Program-made: the position numbers and the translations under genes | Assembly (NCBI GenBank): GCA_016872895.1 | Contig: VGYT01000004.1 | Coordinates: 1-44,648 of the forward strand | Length of the DNA stretch: 44,648 bases | DNA from: Planctomycetota bacterium | Lineage (GTDB): Bacteria; Planctomycetota; Phycisphaerae; FEN-1346 | Direction of reading: 5' to 3' | Shown here: piece by piece, positions 8,154-15,812 of the stretch | Layout of the letters: every line of letters starts with the position of its first letter | Numbering within the stretch: position 1 is the stretch's first letter | Notes under the pieces: model-generated | Told to the model about the DNA's origin: nothing | The model's database searches: none | The model's input: only the letters and a program-made list of their open reading frames with translations

Positions 8154-8562
8154 AATCCAGCCGCTCCAGGTCCTCGTCGCTGAGGCCGAAGTGGTGACCG
8201 ATCTCGTGCAGCACGGTCTGGCGCACCACCTGGCGCACGGTCTCCTCAAAATCGCCGCCTTCGGGGCAACTTGCGTCGGCCTCGTCCAGCACGGGCTCCC
8301 GGTAGATGACGATGCGGTCCGGAAGGACTGCCCCGTACGAGGTGGTCCGCTCCGTCTGGGGGACGCCCTGGTACAGGCCCAGGAGCGTGCCGCCCGGCTC
8401 GATGCCCACCTCGCGGAGCGTGCGGCGGGATGGGCGGGCCTCGGTGACCACGTCCACGTTTTCCATGCGCTCGGCGAAGGCGGGGGGCAGAGACTCCACC
8501 GCCTCGTCCACGAGTTCGTCGAAGCGCTCGCGATCCTGGCGCTCGGCCTCAGTCTCTTTCAC
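8146..8562 (-). CDS. Zincin-like metallopeptidase family protein
   Basis: The 138-residue product carries HEIGHHFGLSDEDLERL near its C-terminus, the HExxHxxGxxD zinc site of the small single-domain zincin-like family. The glutamate would be the general base, and the two histidines plus the aspartate would hold the metal. The upstream part (RIVIYREPVL) also fits that family, which is usually 110-150 residues and cytoplasmic. The substrate is unknown. It is the first gene of a two-gene unit with the YggU protein, overlapping it by 8 bases. Confidence 0.85.
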   Translation of the reverse strand: MKETEAERQDRERFDELVDEAVESLPPAFAERMENVDVVTEARPSRRTLREVGIEPGGTLLGLYQGVPQTERTTSYGAVLPDRIVIYREPVLDEADASCPEGGDFEETVRQVVRQTVLHEIGHHFGLSDEDLERLDYG

Positions 8563-8658
8563 GGGGCGGGCCTCTCTCTGCGCCTATCCGGAGAATACTA
8601 TCGGCCGAGCGCCGGCGCTGCAAGTTGCTCTCCGCCGCTGGCGGCGGGTTCGCCACAC

Positions 8659-8687
8659 GCGGCGGCCTCAAAGCCGCTGGCCGCCGC
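8659..8687. repeat. 9-bp GC-rich hairpin
   Basis: GCGGCGGCC (8659-8667) pairs with GGCCGCCGC (8679-8687) across an 11-base loop. It lies immediately upstream of the promoter of the kinase gene, in the divergent spacer. Confidence 0.6.
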
Positions 8688-8695
8688 AAAATCGT

Positions 8696-8723
8696 TTGAC
8701 GCCGCCGCCGGCGCGTTTAGAAT
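8696..8723 (+). promoter_or_regulatory. Sigma-70-type promoter for the Ser/Thr kinase gene
   Basis: TTGACG (8696-8701) and TAGAAT (8718-8723) are separated by 16 bases. Initiation near 8730 would give a leader of about 145 bases that contains the three-stem palindromic element at 8756-8848. Confidence 0.65.
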
Positions 8724-8755
8724 AGGGGTGGCATTCATCCGGCTGCGCGGGCGGC

Positions 8756-8848
8756 GGGTGGCATGCCCAGGCCCTGGTTTGCCTGGGCATGTTCAGTAGC
8801 CGCAGATTCTCACATGCCCACGCATGAAGCGGCGTGGGCATGCCACCC
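8756..8848. repeat. Three-stem palindromic element in the kinase leader
   Basis: GGGTGGCATGCCCA (8756-8769) is the exact reverse complement of 8835-8848. Two inner hairpins are possible: CATGCCCAGGC (8762-8772) with 8781-8791, and CATGCCCACGC (8813-8823) with 8832-8842. The outer stem and the inner hairpins share bases, so they are alternative folds. The arrangement resembles the element at 40098-40188. Confidence 0.85.
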
Positions 8849-8875
8849 CGCGGCGCGCGGCCATCGAGAAGGCCG

Positions 8876-11053
8876 ATGTCCTATCTCCTGCTGGCGTGTC
8901 CGAAGTGCCACGCCGCATATAAGATTGCGAAGGAACACGCGGAGACCGAGGTCGCCTGCCGGTCCTGCGGTCATCGCTGGGTCCCGACTGCGGCGCCGAA
9001 GGCTGCGGCCGACTTGCCGGCTGCGGCTGCGGCCCCCGGCGCCCCTGCGGCTCCCGCCGCGGCCGCCCCTGCGGCTGCCGCGCCGCCTCCGACGCCGGCG
9101 GGTGCGGCGGAGGCCGAGGCCCTTGCCCCCGGCCCTGCGGCGGCCACCCCTTTGCCGCTGCCACCTGCCGCGCCGGCCGCTGCGTTGCCTTCCGCCGAGC
9201 CCGTGGCGTCAGCAGCGCCTCCTGCGGCCCCTGCGCCCCCGGCTCGCCGGGGCGGCGCCTTGGCAAGCCCGCCCGCTGCGGCGCAAGCGGGCGCGGGCGA
9301 CGCCCTGAGCGCCCTTGAGGCCCTCGCCAACGCCGCCGCCGGTCGCAAGGCCGGGGCAAGGGCCCCCGCGGCGCCCGCGCCGCGAGCAGGCGGCGGCCAA
9401 GGCGGTCCGGCCGACGCCCTGGCGGCCATGGCCCAGGCAGCCCGCGACGCAGATGCCGCGCCCCGGCCCGCCCCCGGGGCGCCGGACGCCGCGCCCGAGG
9501 CGTCCAGGCCGCCCGCGGCCCCGGCTCGCCAGGGCGAAGCCGTGGCAAGCCCGGCCGACCCCCTGGTCGGCACGACTCTGAACGGATTCAAGGTGCTGGG
9601 GCGCATCGGCAGCGGCGGCTTCGGCGTCGTCTACCGCGCGTTCGACACGAACCTCGAACGCTCGGTCGCCATCAAGATGCTGCCGCCGCGCATCGCCAAG
9701 GCGGGCAAGGGCATCCTGGACCGCTTTCTCAGGGAAGCCCGCAGCGCCGCCAAACTGTCGCACCCCAACATAGTCACTATCCACCAGATTTGCCCATACA
9801 AGGATACGTTCTATATCGTGATGGAACTGGTGGACGGCGGGGCGCTGCACGAGCACCTGGGGCGCGAGCGCCGGTTCGAGCCCGCCGAGGCCACGCGCAT
9901 CATCCGCGCCGCCGCCGAGGGACTCGGCCACGCCCACCGCCGCGGCATCATCCACCGCGACGTCAAGCCCGGCAACATCATGCTCACCAACGACGGCCAG
10001 GTGAAGGTGAGCGACTTCGGCCTCGCGCGCGACGTGCTCCAGGGCCGCGACATCGTCGGCCCCGGGCACAGCCTCGGCACGCCCAGGTACATGGCCCCCG
10101 AACAGGCCCTCGGCGAAGAGCCGACGGCCGCCAGCGACCTTTACTCCCTTGCGGCCACGTACTATGCGCTCCTCACTGGCCGCGCGCCCTTCGACGCGGC
10201 CACGGACCGCGAGATGATGAAGAGGCACGTCACGGATGAATTGCCCGACCCGCGGCAGTTCGTGCCGGACCTGCCGCCCGCCGCGTTCCGGTTCCTCCAG
10301 AAGGCGATGGCCAAGGAGGCCGAGGACCGGTTCCTGACGGCCGAGGAGTTCATCGAGGCGCTGGACCGGCTGGACTTTTCGCCCGTCGACGCGAGCCGGC
10401 CCGTGTCGCCGCAGGCCCTGAGCGCACAGATCGGTCCGATCGCGCCCGAGGACCGCGGCGCGCACCTGACGGAAACCCTCGACCGCGTGGTCCGCCGCGC
10501 CAGCCGCGAACGAACCCCGACGCCGCTCGCGCGCCCAGGGGCCGCCATCGTTGCCGCAGGACAGCCGAAAAAGTCGCGCGCCCTGGTGTGGGTGCTCGTC
10601 GCCATCGGCGCGCTGGTGGTCATCGGCGGGGCCATCGCGGCGGCGTACATCCTGGCCCATCGCGAGTCTGCGGGGCCGACCGCGCCGCCCGGGCCCGGCG
10701 CACCGGCGCCGGGCCAGCCTGGCATCCTGCCGCCGGGTCCTGGGCCGATGCCGCCCGGCCCTGGTCCCGGTCCTATGCCGCCGCCCGGTCCGGGTCCGAT
10801 GCCGCCCGGCCCGGGACCGATGCCGCCAGGCCCGCCGCCGAAGCCGCCCGATGCGGCTCATCCCCTGGAAGATGCCGCCCGTGCGGCCCTCGAAGAGGTC
10901 AGGCAGTTCGAGGCCGACAAGAACGTCCCGCGATACGAGGTCATCCAGCGCTACCAGGAAAACGTCATCGACATATATTCAAAGACGAAGGCCGCCGAAG
11001 AGGCCCGCAAGGCCGTTGAACGGCTGAAGGCCGAGGCCGAAGGAAAGAAGTAG
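8876..11053 (+). CDS. Membrane Ser/Thr protein kinase with zinc-ribbon N-terminus
   Basis: The 725-residue protein begins with a CPKC/CRSC zinc ribbon of the MJ0042 type (Cys8, 11, 28, 31). An Ala/Pro-rich linker of about 190 residues follows, then a Hanks-type kinase domain at about 230-495. The P-loop (GRIGSGGFGVVY), the lysine in VAIKML, the catalytic HRDVKPGN, DFG and APE are all present, so it should be active. A single membrane helix (WVLVAIGALVVIGGAIAAAY, about 570-595) is followed by a GPMPP-repeat tail and a charged C-terminal helix, placing the kinase in the cytoplasm and the tail outside. ATG 8876 has GAGAAGG about 4 bases upstream. The linker contains two copies of a 35-base repeat. 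Substrates are unknown; no phosphatase is adjacent. Confidence 0.92.
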   Translation: MSYLLLACPKCHAAYKIAKEHAETEVACRSCGHRWVPTAAPKAAADLPAAAAAPGAPAAPAAAAPAAAAPPPTPAGAAEAEALAPGPAAATPLPLPPAAPAAALPSAEPVASAAPPAAPAPPARRGGALASPPAAAQAGAGDALSALEALANAAAGRKAGARAPAAPAPRAGGGQGGPADALAAMAQAARDADAAPRPAPGAPDAAPEASRPPAAPARQGEAVASPADPLVGTTLNGFKVLGRIGSGGFGVVYRAFDTNLERSVAIKMLPPRIAKAGKGILDRFLREARSAAKLSHPNIVTIHQICPYKDTFYIVMELVDGGALHEHLGRERRFEPAEATRIIRAAAEGLGHAHRRGIIHRDVKPGNIMLTNDGQVKVSDFGLARDVLQGRDIVGPGHSLGTPRYMAPEQALGEEPTAASDLYSLAATYYALLTGRAPFDAATDREMMKRHVTDELPDPRQFVPDLPPAAFRFLQKAMAKEAEDRFLTAEEFIEALDRLDFSPVDASRPVSPQALSAQIGPIAPEDRGAHLTETLDRVVRRASRERTPTPLARPGAAIVAAGQPKKSRALVWVLVAIGALVVIGGAIAAAYILAHRESAGPTAPPGPGAPAPGQPGILPPGPGPMPPGPGPGPMPPPGPGPMPPGPGPMPPGPPPKPPDAAHPLEDAARAALEEVRQFEADKNVPRYEVIQRYQENVIDIYSKTKAAEEARKAVERLKAEAEGKK
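9239..9273 (+). repeat. 35-base repeat inside the kinase linker, copy 1
   Basis: This stretch and 9521-9555 are near-identical (about five differences over 35 bases, counted by eye), and both encode PAR(R/Q)G(G/E)A(L/V)ASP in the same frame. They flank most of the low-complexity linker. The copies share the TTGGCAAGCCC/GTGGCAAGCCC core seen in other palindromic elements of the window. Confidence 0.7.
9521..9555 (+). repeat. 35-base repeat inside the kinase linker, copy 2
   Basis: This is the second in-frame copy of the element at 9239-9273. It encodes PARQGEAVASP immediately before the kinase domain. Confidence 0.7.
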
Positions 11054-11059
11054 CCCTCA

Positions 11060-12169
11060 TCAGACGTACACTCGCGGCACGCGGGCGGCGATACCGGTGA
11101 GAATCTCGTACGGGATGGTGCTGCACGCCGCAGCAACGGCCTCGGCCGAGATCGGGCTGTCGTGGTCGGCCTCGATGAGCGCGGCCTCAAGACCGGCGCG
11201 CGCAGCCGGCACGTCCGTCAGGTCCACCATCGTCGAGTCCATGCACACGGCGCCCACCACGGGGCAGAGGCGCCCCTCGACGCGGGCCTGGCCCCGGTTC
11301 GTCAGCAGCCGCGGGTACCCGTCGGCGTAGCCGATGGGCAGGACGCCCACAAGGGAATCGCGCCGGGCCGTCCAGCGGTGGCCGTAACTTACGCCCTCGC
11401 CGTGAAGCACGCGCTTAAGGTGCACCACGCGCGTCTTAAGGCTGAGCGCCGGGCAAAGGTCCACCCGCGCCGCGTCGGGGCACGACCGGATGCCGTAAAG
11501 CGCCAGCCCCGAGCGGACCATGTCGAAGTGCGTCTCCGGGAACCGCACGAGGGCGGATGAGTTGGCGGCGTGCACCATGAGGGGCGCGGCCCCGGCGGCC
11601 CGCATGCCTTCAAGCGCCCCGCGAAGGCGCCACAACTGGCGGCGGCAGGAATCCTCGGCGTCGCCGTCGGCGCAGGCGAAGTGCGTGTAGGCGCCCTCCA
11701 GGACAAGCCGGTCCAGGCGCGCAAGCGCCGCGGCGGCGGCCGGGGCGTCCTCGGCCCGGACGCCCAGGCGGCTCATGCCCGTGTCGATCTTCAGGTGAAC
11801 GCGCAGGCGGCGGCCGTGCGCCTCGGCCTGGCGCTGGAACTGGCGGGCGGTGTCCGGGCAGTCGGCCGTCAGCGCAAGGTCGTACTCCGCGGCCGCTAGG
11901 ATCTCTTCCGGCGGGGCGATGCCCATCACCAGGATCGGCCGCGCGAGGCCCGCCACCCGCAGGGCGACGCCTTCCTCCACGAGCGCCACGCCGAACGCAT
12001 CGGCGCCGGCCTCCTGGAGGGCCTGCGCGGCCGGGACGGCCCCGTGGCCGTAGGCGTCGGCCTTCACGACGGCCATCAGGCGCACCCCCGGCGCCAGGCG
12101 GCTCTTGACGGCCCGGCAGTTGGCGCGGATGGCCGCCAGGTTCACTTCGGCATATGTAGGTCGAGGCAT
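11060..12169 (-). CDS. alr: Alanine racemase
   Basis: The 369-residue product is a full-length fold-III PLP enzyme that interconverts L- and D-alanine for peptidoglycan. The PLP lysine lies in MAVVKADAYGHG (Lys36). The KIDTGMSRLG motif and the catalytic tyrosine in GVSYGHRW (about residue 260) are present, as are VGAVCMDSTMVDLTD and the C-terminal PYEILTGIAARVPRVY. The ATG at 12169 is followed directly by the family's usual start (a substrate-side PTYAEVNLAAIRANCRAV). It runs leftward with MurJ upstream, but the repeat at 12235-12312 lies between them, so co-transcription is uncertain. It converges with the kinase gene, leaving six bases between them. Confidence 0.97.
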   Translation of the reverse strand: MPRPTYAEVNLAAIRANCRAVKSRLAPGVRLMAVVKADAYGHGAVPAAQALQEAGADAFGVALVEEGVALRVAGLARPILVMGIAPPEEILAAAEYDLALTADCPDTARQFQRQAEAHGRRLRVHLKIDTGMSRLGVRAEDAPAAAAALARLDRLVLEGAYTHFACADGDAEDSCRRQLWRLRGALEGMRAAGAAPLMVHAANSSALVRFPETHFDMVRSGLALYGIRSCPDAARVDLCPALSLKTRVVHLKRVLHGEGVSYGHRWTARRDSLVGVLPIGYADGYPRLLTNRGQARVEGRLCPVVGAVCMDSTMVDLTDVPAARAGLEAALIEADHDSPISAEAVAAACSTIPYEILTGIAARVPRVYV

Positions 12170-12234
12170 AAAGTCTCAGGCGTCTCTTGCGGCGCAGCGA
12201 TGCAATGCAACTTGGCGCACTCGAGCGGCGGGTT

Positions 12235-12312
12235 CAGAGCCGCGACCGTCAGGGAGCGGGGCCGTCGGGCTGCCTGGCGCAACTACACCGCTCCCTCACG
12301 GTCGCGGCTCTG
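12235..12312. repeat. Paired 25-base inverted repeat (SEPRPSGSG-type element)
   Basis: 12235-12259 and 12288-12312 are inverted copies of one 25-base sequence with a single difference, ready to form a long stem with a 28-base loop. The sequence ends in AGGGAGCGG on one strand. Single copies of the same 25-mer occur at 27995-28019, inside the DUF4340 gene (36092-36116) and inside the GldG-like gene (37348-37372). This locus is the only one with two arms. It lies in the 190-base gap between alr and murJ. Confidence 0.95.
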
Positions 12313-12358
12313 ATTCGCGCCCTCGCGCCCCGGGCGCGCTTCGGCGGCCGGGGGCTTT

Positions 12359-14071
12359 CTATCGCGCGGGGCCGTCCTTTTCAAGCGGGCGACCGCCGCT
12401 GGCGGCCGGGGCGGGCGACTCCGCGGGGCTCGGCGCTGGTGGAGGCCCCGGCGGCGCCTCTCCTCGCCCGCGGGCAAGAAGGTCCCTCAATTCGCTCATT
12501 TTCATCAGCCGCGCGGCGGCGATGAAGACCGCCCCGCCCAAGACCACGCCGGCGGCCAACTGGGCGCCGTAAAGCGGGCGGCCGTCGGGCATCAGGCGCG
12601 GCAGGGCCTGCCAGATGGCGGCCCAGGCGGCGGCGCCCATGATGGCCGCGGCAAGAACCGTCCTGGCGGCACTCGCGCCGATGGCCCGCCACTCCAGGTG
12701 CGTGCAGCGCTGCTGGAGTATCCAGGCGAGCGCGGCCGTCTGAAAAAGCGCGGAGATGACCGTCGAGAGCGCCAGGCCCCCCTCGGCCATCGGCCACACA
12801 AGGGTCAGGTTGCACGCGAAGTTCAGCCCCGCGGACAGCATGGCGATGCGGCGCGGCGTTGTAATCTGCTCCATCGCGTAGAACGCCCGCGTCAGAATGT
12901 GGTTGGCCTGGTACGACCACAGGCCCAGCGAGAACAGGCTGGCCACCCACACGGTCCGCGCCACGGCCTCCGGCGACTGGGCGAACTTGCCGTGATTAAA
13001 CACAAGCCGCACCAGCGGGTCGCACACCAGGATGATGCCCAGCCCCGCCGGCACGCCGATGAACACCGTCAGCCGCAGGGCGTGCGAGGCCGTCCGCGCC
13101 ATCCCCACGAGGTCCTGCCTGGCGGCATACTGCGCCAGCACCGGAAAGACGACCGTGGCCAGGGCGATGCCGAAGACGCCCAGCGGGAACTGGTAGATGA
13201 GCGGCCCGTAGTAGAGAACCGACGCGGCCCCGATGCGCATCGGGTAGGCAAGTTCCCACGGGCCGAGGCGGAACGTCTCGCCGCCACCCTCGCTTGGGCT
13301 TAACAGGTTGGCGATGAGCGAGTCCATGAACACGTTCAACTGGACGACGCCCACGGCGACGATGACCGGCCCCAGCAGTTCCAGCACGCGCCGCACGCCC
13401 GCGTCCTTCAGGTCCCACGCGGGGCGGAACACCAGGCCCGTCCAGCGCATCGCGGGCACCTGGACGGCGATCTCCACGAGGCCCGCCAGCAGGATGAAGA
13501 CCGCGATGAGGTACACCTGGCTGATAGTGTCGCCGGCCAGCAGGATGCCCGCCGTCACGGCCCCGGCGATGATAAAGAGGTTCAGCAGCACCGGGGCCAA
13601 AGCCGGCAGGGCGAAGTGCCGCCGGCAGGCGAGCGCCGCCTGAAGCAAGGCCACCAGGCACACCATGATGCCGAACGGAAACAGGACCGCCGACAGGCCG
13701 AAAATCAAGTGCCACTTCGACGCCGGTTCAGTAAGATACCGCAGCGCCAGCAGCGCCCCGTCGGCCACGAGCGTAACGGCGGCCAGCGTGGTCACCAGGA
13801 GGACGATCAGGAGGCTCATGAAGCGGCTGGCGGCCTGGCGCCCCTCTTTCTCAAGGTATCGGGTGAAGACCGGGATGAACGCGGCCGTCAGGGCCCCCTC
13901 GCCGAGGAGTTGCCGCAGAAGGTTCGGCAGGCGGAACGCCATCGAGTAGGCGTCCATGACCCACTGGGCGCCCAGGATGTGGGCCAGCGCGGCGTCGCGC
14001 GCCAGGCCGGCCACGCGAGACAGCAGCGTCAGGCCGCTGACGACCGGCAGGTGTTTCAGGAATGAGGCCAC
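12359..14071 (-). CDS. murJ: MurJ/MviN lipid II flippase
   Basis: The product of about 570 residues is a polytopic membrane protein of the MOP superfamily that moves lipid II across the inner membrane for peptidoglycan synthesis. The start VASFLKHLPVVSGLTLLSRV matches the usual MurJ N-terminus. LLGEGALTAAFIPVFTRY, NHGKFA and the many hydrophobic helices also fit. An ATG at 14167 would add 32 residues, but a TTGACA-N17-TACCGT promoter ends directly at that ATG, so GTG 14071 is preferred (GGAAG and AAGGAG lie upstream). The C-terminal tail is Pro/Ala-rich and ends in charged residues. The gene diverges from the RmlD-like gene. Confidence 0.92.
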   Translation of the reverse strand: MASFLKHLPVVSGLTLLSRVAGLARDAALAHILGAQWVMDAYSMAFRLPNLLRQLLGEGALTAAFIPVFTRYLEKEGRQAASRFMSLLIVLLVTTLAAVTLVADGALLALRYLTEPASKWHLIFGLSAVLFPFGIMVCLVALLQAALACRRHFALPALAPVLLNLFIIAGAVTAGILLAGDTISQVYLIAVFILLAGLVEIAVQVPAMRWTGLVFRPAWDLKDAGVRRVLELLGPVIVAVGVVQLNVFMDSLIANLLSPSEGGGETFRLGPWELAYPMRIGAASVLYYGPLIYQFPLGVFGIALATVVFPVLAQYAARQDLVGMARTASHALRLTVFIGVPAGLGIILVCDPLVRLVFNHGKFAQSPEAVARTVWVASLFSLGLWSYQANHILTRAFYAMEQITTPRRIAMLSAGLNFACNLTLVWPMAEGGLALSTVISALFQTAALAWILQQRCTHLEWRAIGASAARTVLAAAIMGAAAWAAIWQALPRLMPDGRPLYGAQLAAGVVLGGAVFIAAARLMKMSELRDLLARGRGEAPPGPPPAPSPAESPAPAASGGRPLEKDGPAR

Positions 14072-14167
14072 GGGCTTCCGACGCTCCTTCGGGTGCGGCG
14101 GCGGTTCGGGGAACTCCAGGCCGCGCGGGCCTCCAGTCGCGGCCGTCGGCAGCAGAAGGGCGCGCAT

Positions 14168-14196
14168 ACGGTAACCGCGCGGCCGGCGGTTGTCAA
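14168..14196 (-). promoter_or_regulatory. Promoter for murJ
   Basis: On the minus strand TTGACA (14196-14191) and TACCGT (14173-14168) are 17 bases apart. The -35 is perfect and the -10 is weak. Initiation would fall inside the longer reading frame, which supports the downstream GTG start. Confidence 0.45.
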
Positions 14197-14216
14197 CAGG
14201 GGCGGCCTTCCGCCCT

Positions 14217-14233
14217 GGCCGGGCAAGCCGGCC
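14217..14233. repeat. Second copy of the 17-base GGCCGG-GCAAG-CCGGCC palindrome
   Basis: These 17 bases are identical to 6371-6387 and lie in the divergent spacer between murJ and the RmlD-like gene. A further GCCTGCC/GGGCAGGC-type hairpin follows directly. Confidence 0.75.
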
Positions 14234-14282
14234 CCGCCTGCCGGCCGGCGGGCAGGCCGTGGCTTGACCGCTGGAGAAACGG

Positions 14283-15215
14283 GTGCGATTATCCGAGCGG
14301 CACTATCCCGTGCTGGTGACGGGGGCGCGCGGCCTGCTTGGCCGGGCGCTCGGACCGCTCATTTTGCGGGCCGCGCCGGTCCGTCAGCGCGGCTCTGGCC
14401 GACCGGCGGCGGAGGCCGTGCGCCTGACGGACCTTGAAGACCTCGACGTTACGGATGCCGCGGCCGTGGCGCGGGCCGTGCGCGACCTCAGGCCGCGCAC
14501 CGTCTTCCACCTGGCCGCGTGGACCGACGTGGACGGGGCCGAGTCGCACCCGGCCGAGGCCCGTCGCCTGAACGTTGAGGCGGCCGAGCACGTGGCCCGC
14601 GCGGCCGCCGAGGCGGGGGCCCTCGTGGTCCACATGAGCACGGACTTCATTTTCGACGGCGCCAAGCCGGGCCCCTACGTGGAAGAGGACCCGCCCGGCC
14701 CCTTGAGCGTCTACGCGCGGACGAAGGCCGAAAGCGAGTCGCGGGTGCGGGCGGCGGCGCCCCGGCACCTCATCGTGCGCACGGCGTGGCTGTACGGCGG
14801 CGGGCGGCGGGACTTCATTGCCGCCGTCCTCGACCGCGCCCGACGCGGCGAACCCCTCCGCGTCGTCACCGACCAGGTGGGCTGCCCCACCTGGAGCGAG
14901 GACCTGGCCCGGGCGCTCGCTGCGCTGGTCGAGTCGGGCGCTTGCGGCACGTTCCACGCCTGCGGGCAAGGCGAGGCATCGCGGTACGACGAGGCCGTAG
15001 AAGCGCTTGCGGCGGCGGGGCTGCCGGCGCGAGTCGAGCCGGTCCTGACGGCCGATGTGCCGCGCGCGGCACGCCGGCCGGCCCGCGCGGTCCTTTCCGC
15101 CGAGAAACTCATAGCGGCAGCGGGCTTCCGGTTCCCCCCCTGGCGCGAGAGCGTGCGCCGGTACGTGGCGATGCTGGCCGCCGGCGTCAAAACGCCAGCG
15201 ACACCAGGTACGTGA
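14283..15215 (+). CDS. dTDP-4-dehydrorhamnose reductase-like SDR protein
   Basis: The 310-residue product is an extended short-chain dehydrogenase of the RmlD type, which reduces dTDP-4-keto-L-rhamnose to dTDP-L-rhamnose with NAD(P)H. The Rossmann motif VTGARGLLGRAL, the FHLAAWTDVDGAE segment, VHMSTDFIFDG with the catalytic serine/threonine, and the YARTK catalytic pair are all present. RTAWLYGGG and DQVGCPTW are typical of RmlD. The other rml genes are not nearby, so the exact nucleotide sugar is inferred. Start GTG 14283 has TGGAGA about 5 bases upstream. A lone proline-rich tail follows residue 290. It ends 28 bases inside the convergent small membrane protein gene. Confidence 0.85.
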   Translation: MRLSERHYPVLVTGARGLLGRALGPLILRAAPVRQRGSGRPAAEAVRLTDLEDLDVTDAAAVARAVRDLRPRTVFHLAAWTDVDGAESHPAEARRLNVEAAEHVARAAAEAGALVVHMSTDFIFDGAKPGPYVEEDPPGPLSVYARTKAESESRVRAAAPRHLIVRTAWLYGGGRRDFIAAVLDRARRGEPLRVVTDQVGCPTWSEDLARALAALVESGACGTFHACGQGEASRYDEAVEALAAAGLPARVEPVLTADVPRAARRPARAVLSAEKLIAAAGFRFPPWRESVRRYVAMLAAGVKTPATPGT

Positions 15216-15405
15216 GCACCGCCAGGGCGAACATGCCGCCCGTCACGTGCAGGAAGAAGAGCAGGGCAGCGCGGGCGATGTCGCGCGGCTCGTCGAACTT
15301 CGTGGCCTTGTACACCACGGCCGCCGCTGCGCACAGGGGGTAGTACAGCCACAGCGGGTTCGAGGGCGCAAGGATGCTGGCGAAAAAGTCCAGCAGGGCG
15401 TCCAT
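15187..15405 (-). CDS. Small membrane protein, last gene of the hydrolase operon
   Basis: The 72-residue product has two predicted membrane helices (about residues 18-34 and 48-70) joined by a short charged loop (KATKFDEPRD). I do not recognise a named family beyond a resemblance to small conserved planctomycete membrane proteins. Its ATG shares one base with the stop of the preceding gene (TGATG), so translation is coupled. Its 3' end overlaps the convergent RmlD-like gene by 29 bases. Confidence 0.7.
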   Translation of the reverse strand: MDALLDFFASILAPSNPLWLYYPLCAAAAVVYKATKFDEPRDIARAALLFFLHVTGGMFALAVLTYLVSLAF

Positions 15406-15812
15406 CAGGCCTTCTCCTTCCTGCCGCGCTCGTGCGGATAAGCCATCTTGATATAAGCGTCCATCATGACCAGGATGTTCAGAAACCCGGCCACCGCCGT
15501 GTACAGGACGCCCATTTCCCGCCAGCGGTCGGCGTAGTCGATGCCCTCGCGCACCGCCACGTACTGCGAGACGGGCGTCAGGGCGATGGTCGGCCCGAGG
15601 GCCCCCAGTTGTGCGGCGTACCAGAGTTCGTGCGGCGCAAGGACCGTGCCCCGCCCCAGCAGCATGCCGGCCGCCAGAAGGCCCACGATGCAGCCGAAAA
15701 AGAGGGCGGCCTTGCCCCACCGTCCGGCGTAGGCGTGGCCGGCCCCCGGGATGGCCCAGGCCAGGACCAGGGCGGCAACGGCGCTGGTTTGCGGGCTCGC
15801 GCGGTCGGTCAT
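15405..15812 (-). CDS. Small multi-pass membrane protein, probably DUF6677
   Basis: The 135-residue product has about three to four hydrophobic segments. It opens with AALVLAWAIPGAGHAYAGRWGKAALFFGC, a pattern I associate with DUF6677 proteins of Planctomycetota and more loosely with TM2-like membrane proteins. No catalytic residues are visible and the role is unknown. Its ATG overlaps the upstream hydrolase stop (ATGA), and its own stop overlaps the next start, so it sits in a tightly coupled unit. The family name is from memory and should be checked. Confidence 0.7.
   Translation of the reverse strand: MTDRASPQTSAVAALVLAWAIPGAGHAYAGRWGKAALFFGCIVGLLAAGMLLGRGTVLAPHELWYAAQLGALGPTIALTPVSQYVAVREGIDYADRWREMGVLYTAVAGFLNILVMMDAYIKMAYPHERGRKEKA

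Noticed and set aside
9869-9890. tRNA T-loop-like GGTTCGAGCCC
   Set aside because: It lies inside the kinase catalytic domain reading frame, with no surrounding tRNA arms.
14072-14167. ATG 14167 as start of MurJ
   Set aside because: It lies directly at a predicted -10 element and adds a Pro-rich stretch absent from the family. GTG 14071 matches the usual N-terminus. This is a preference, not a proof.
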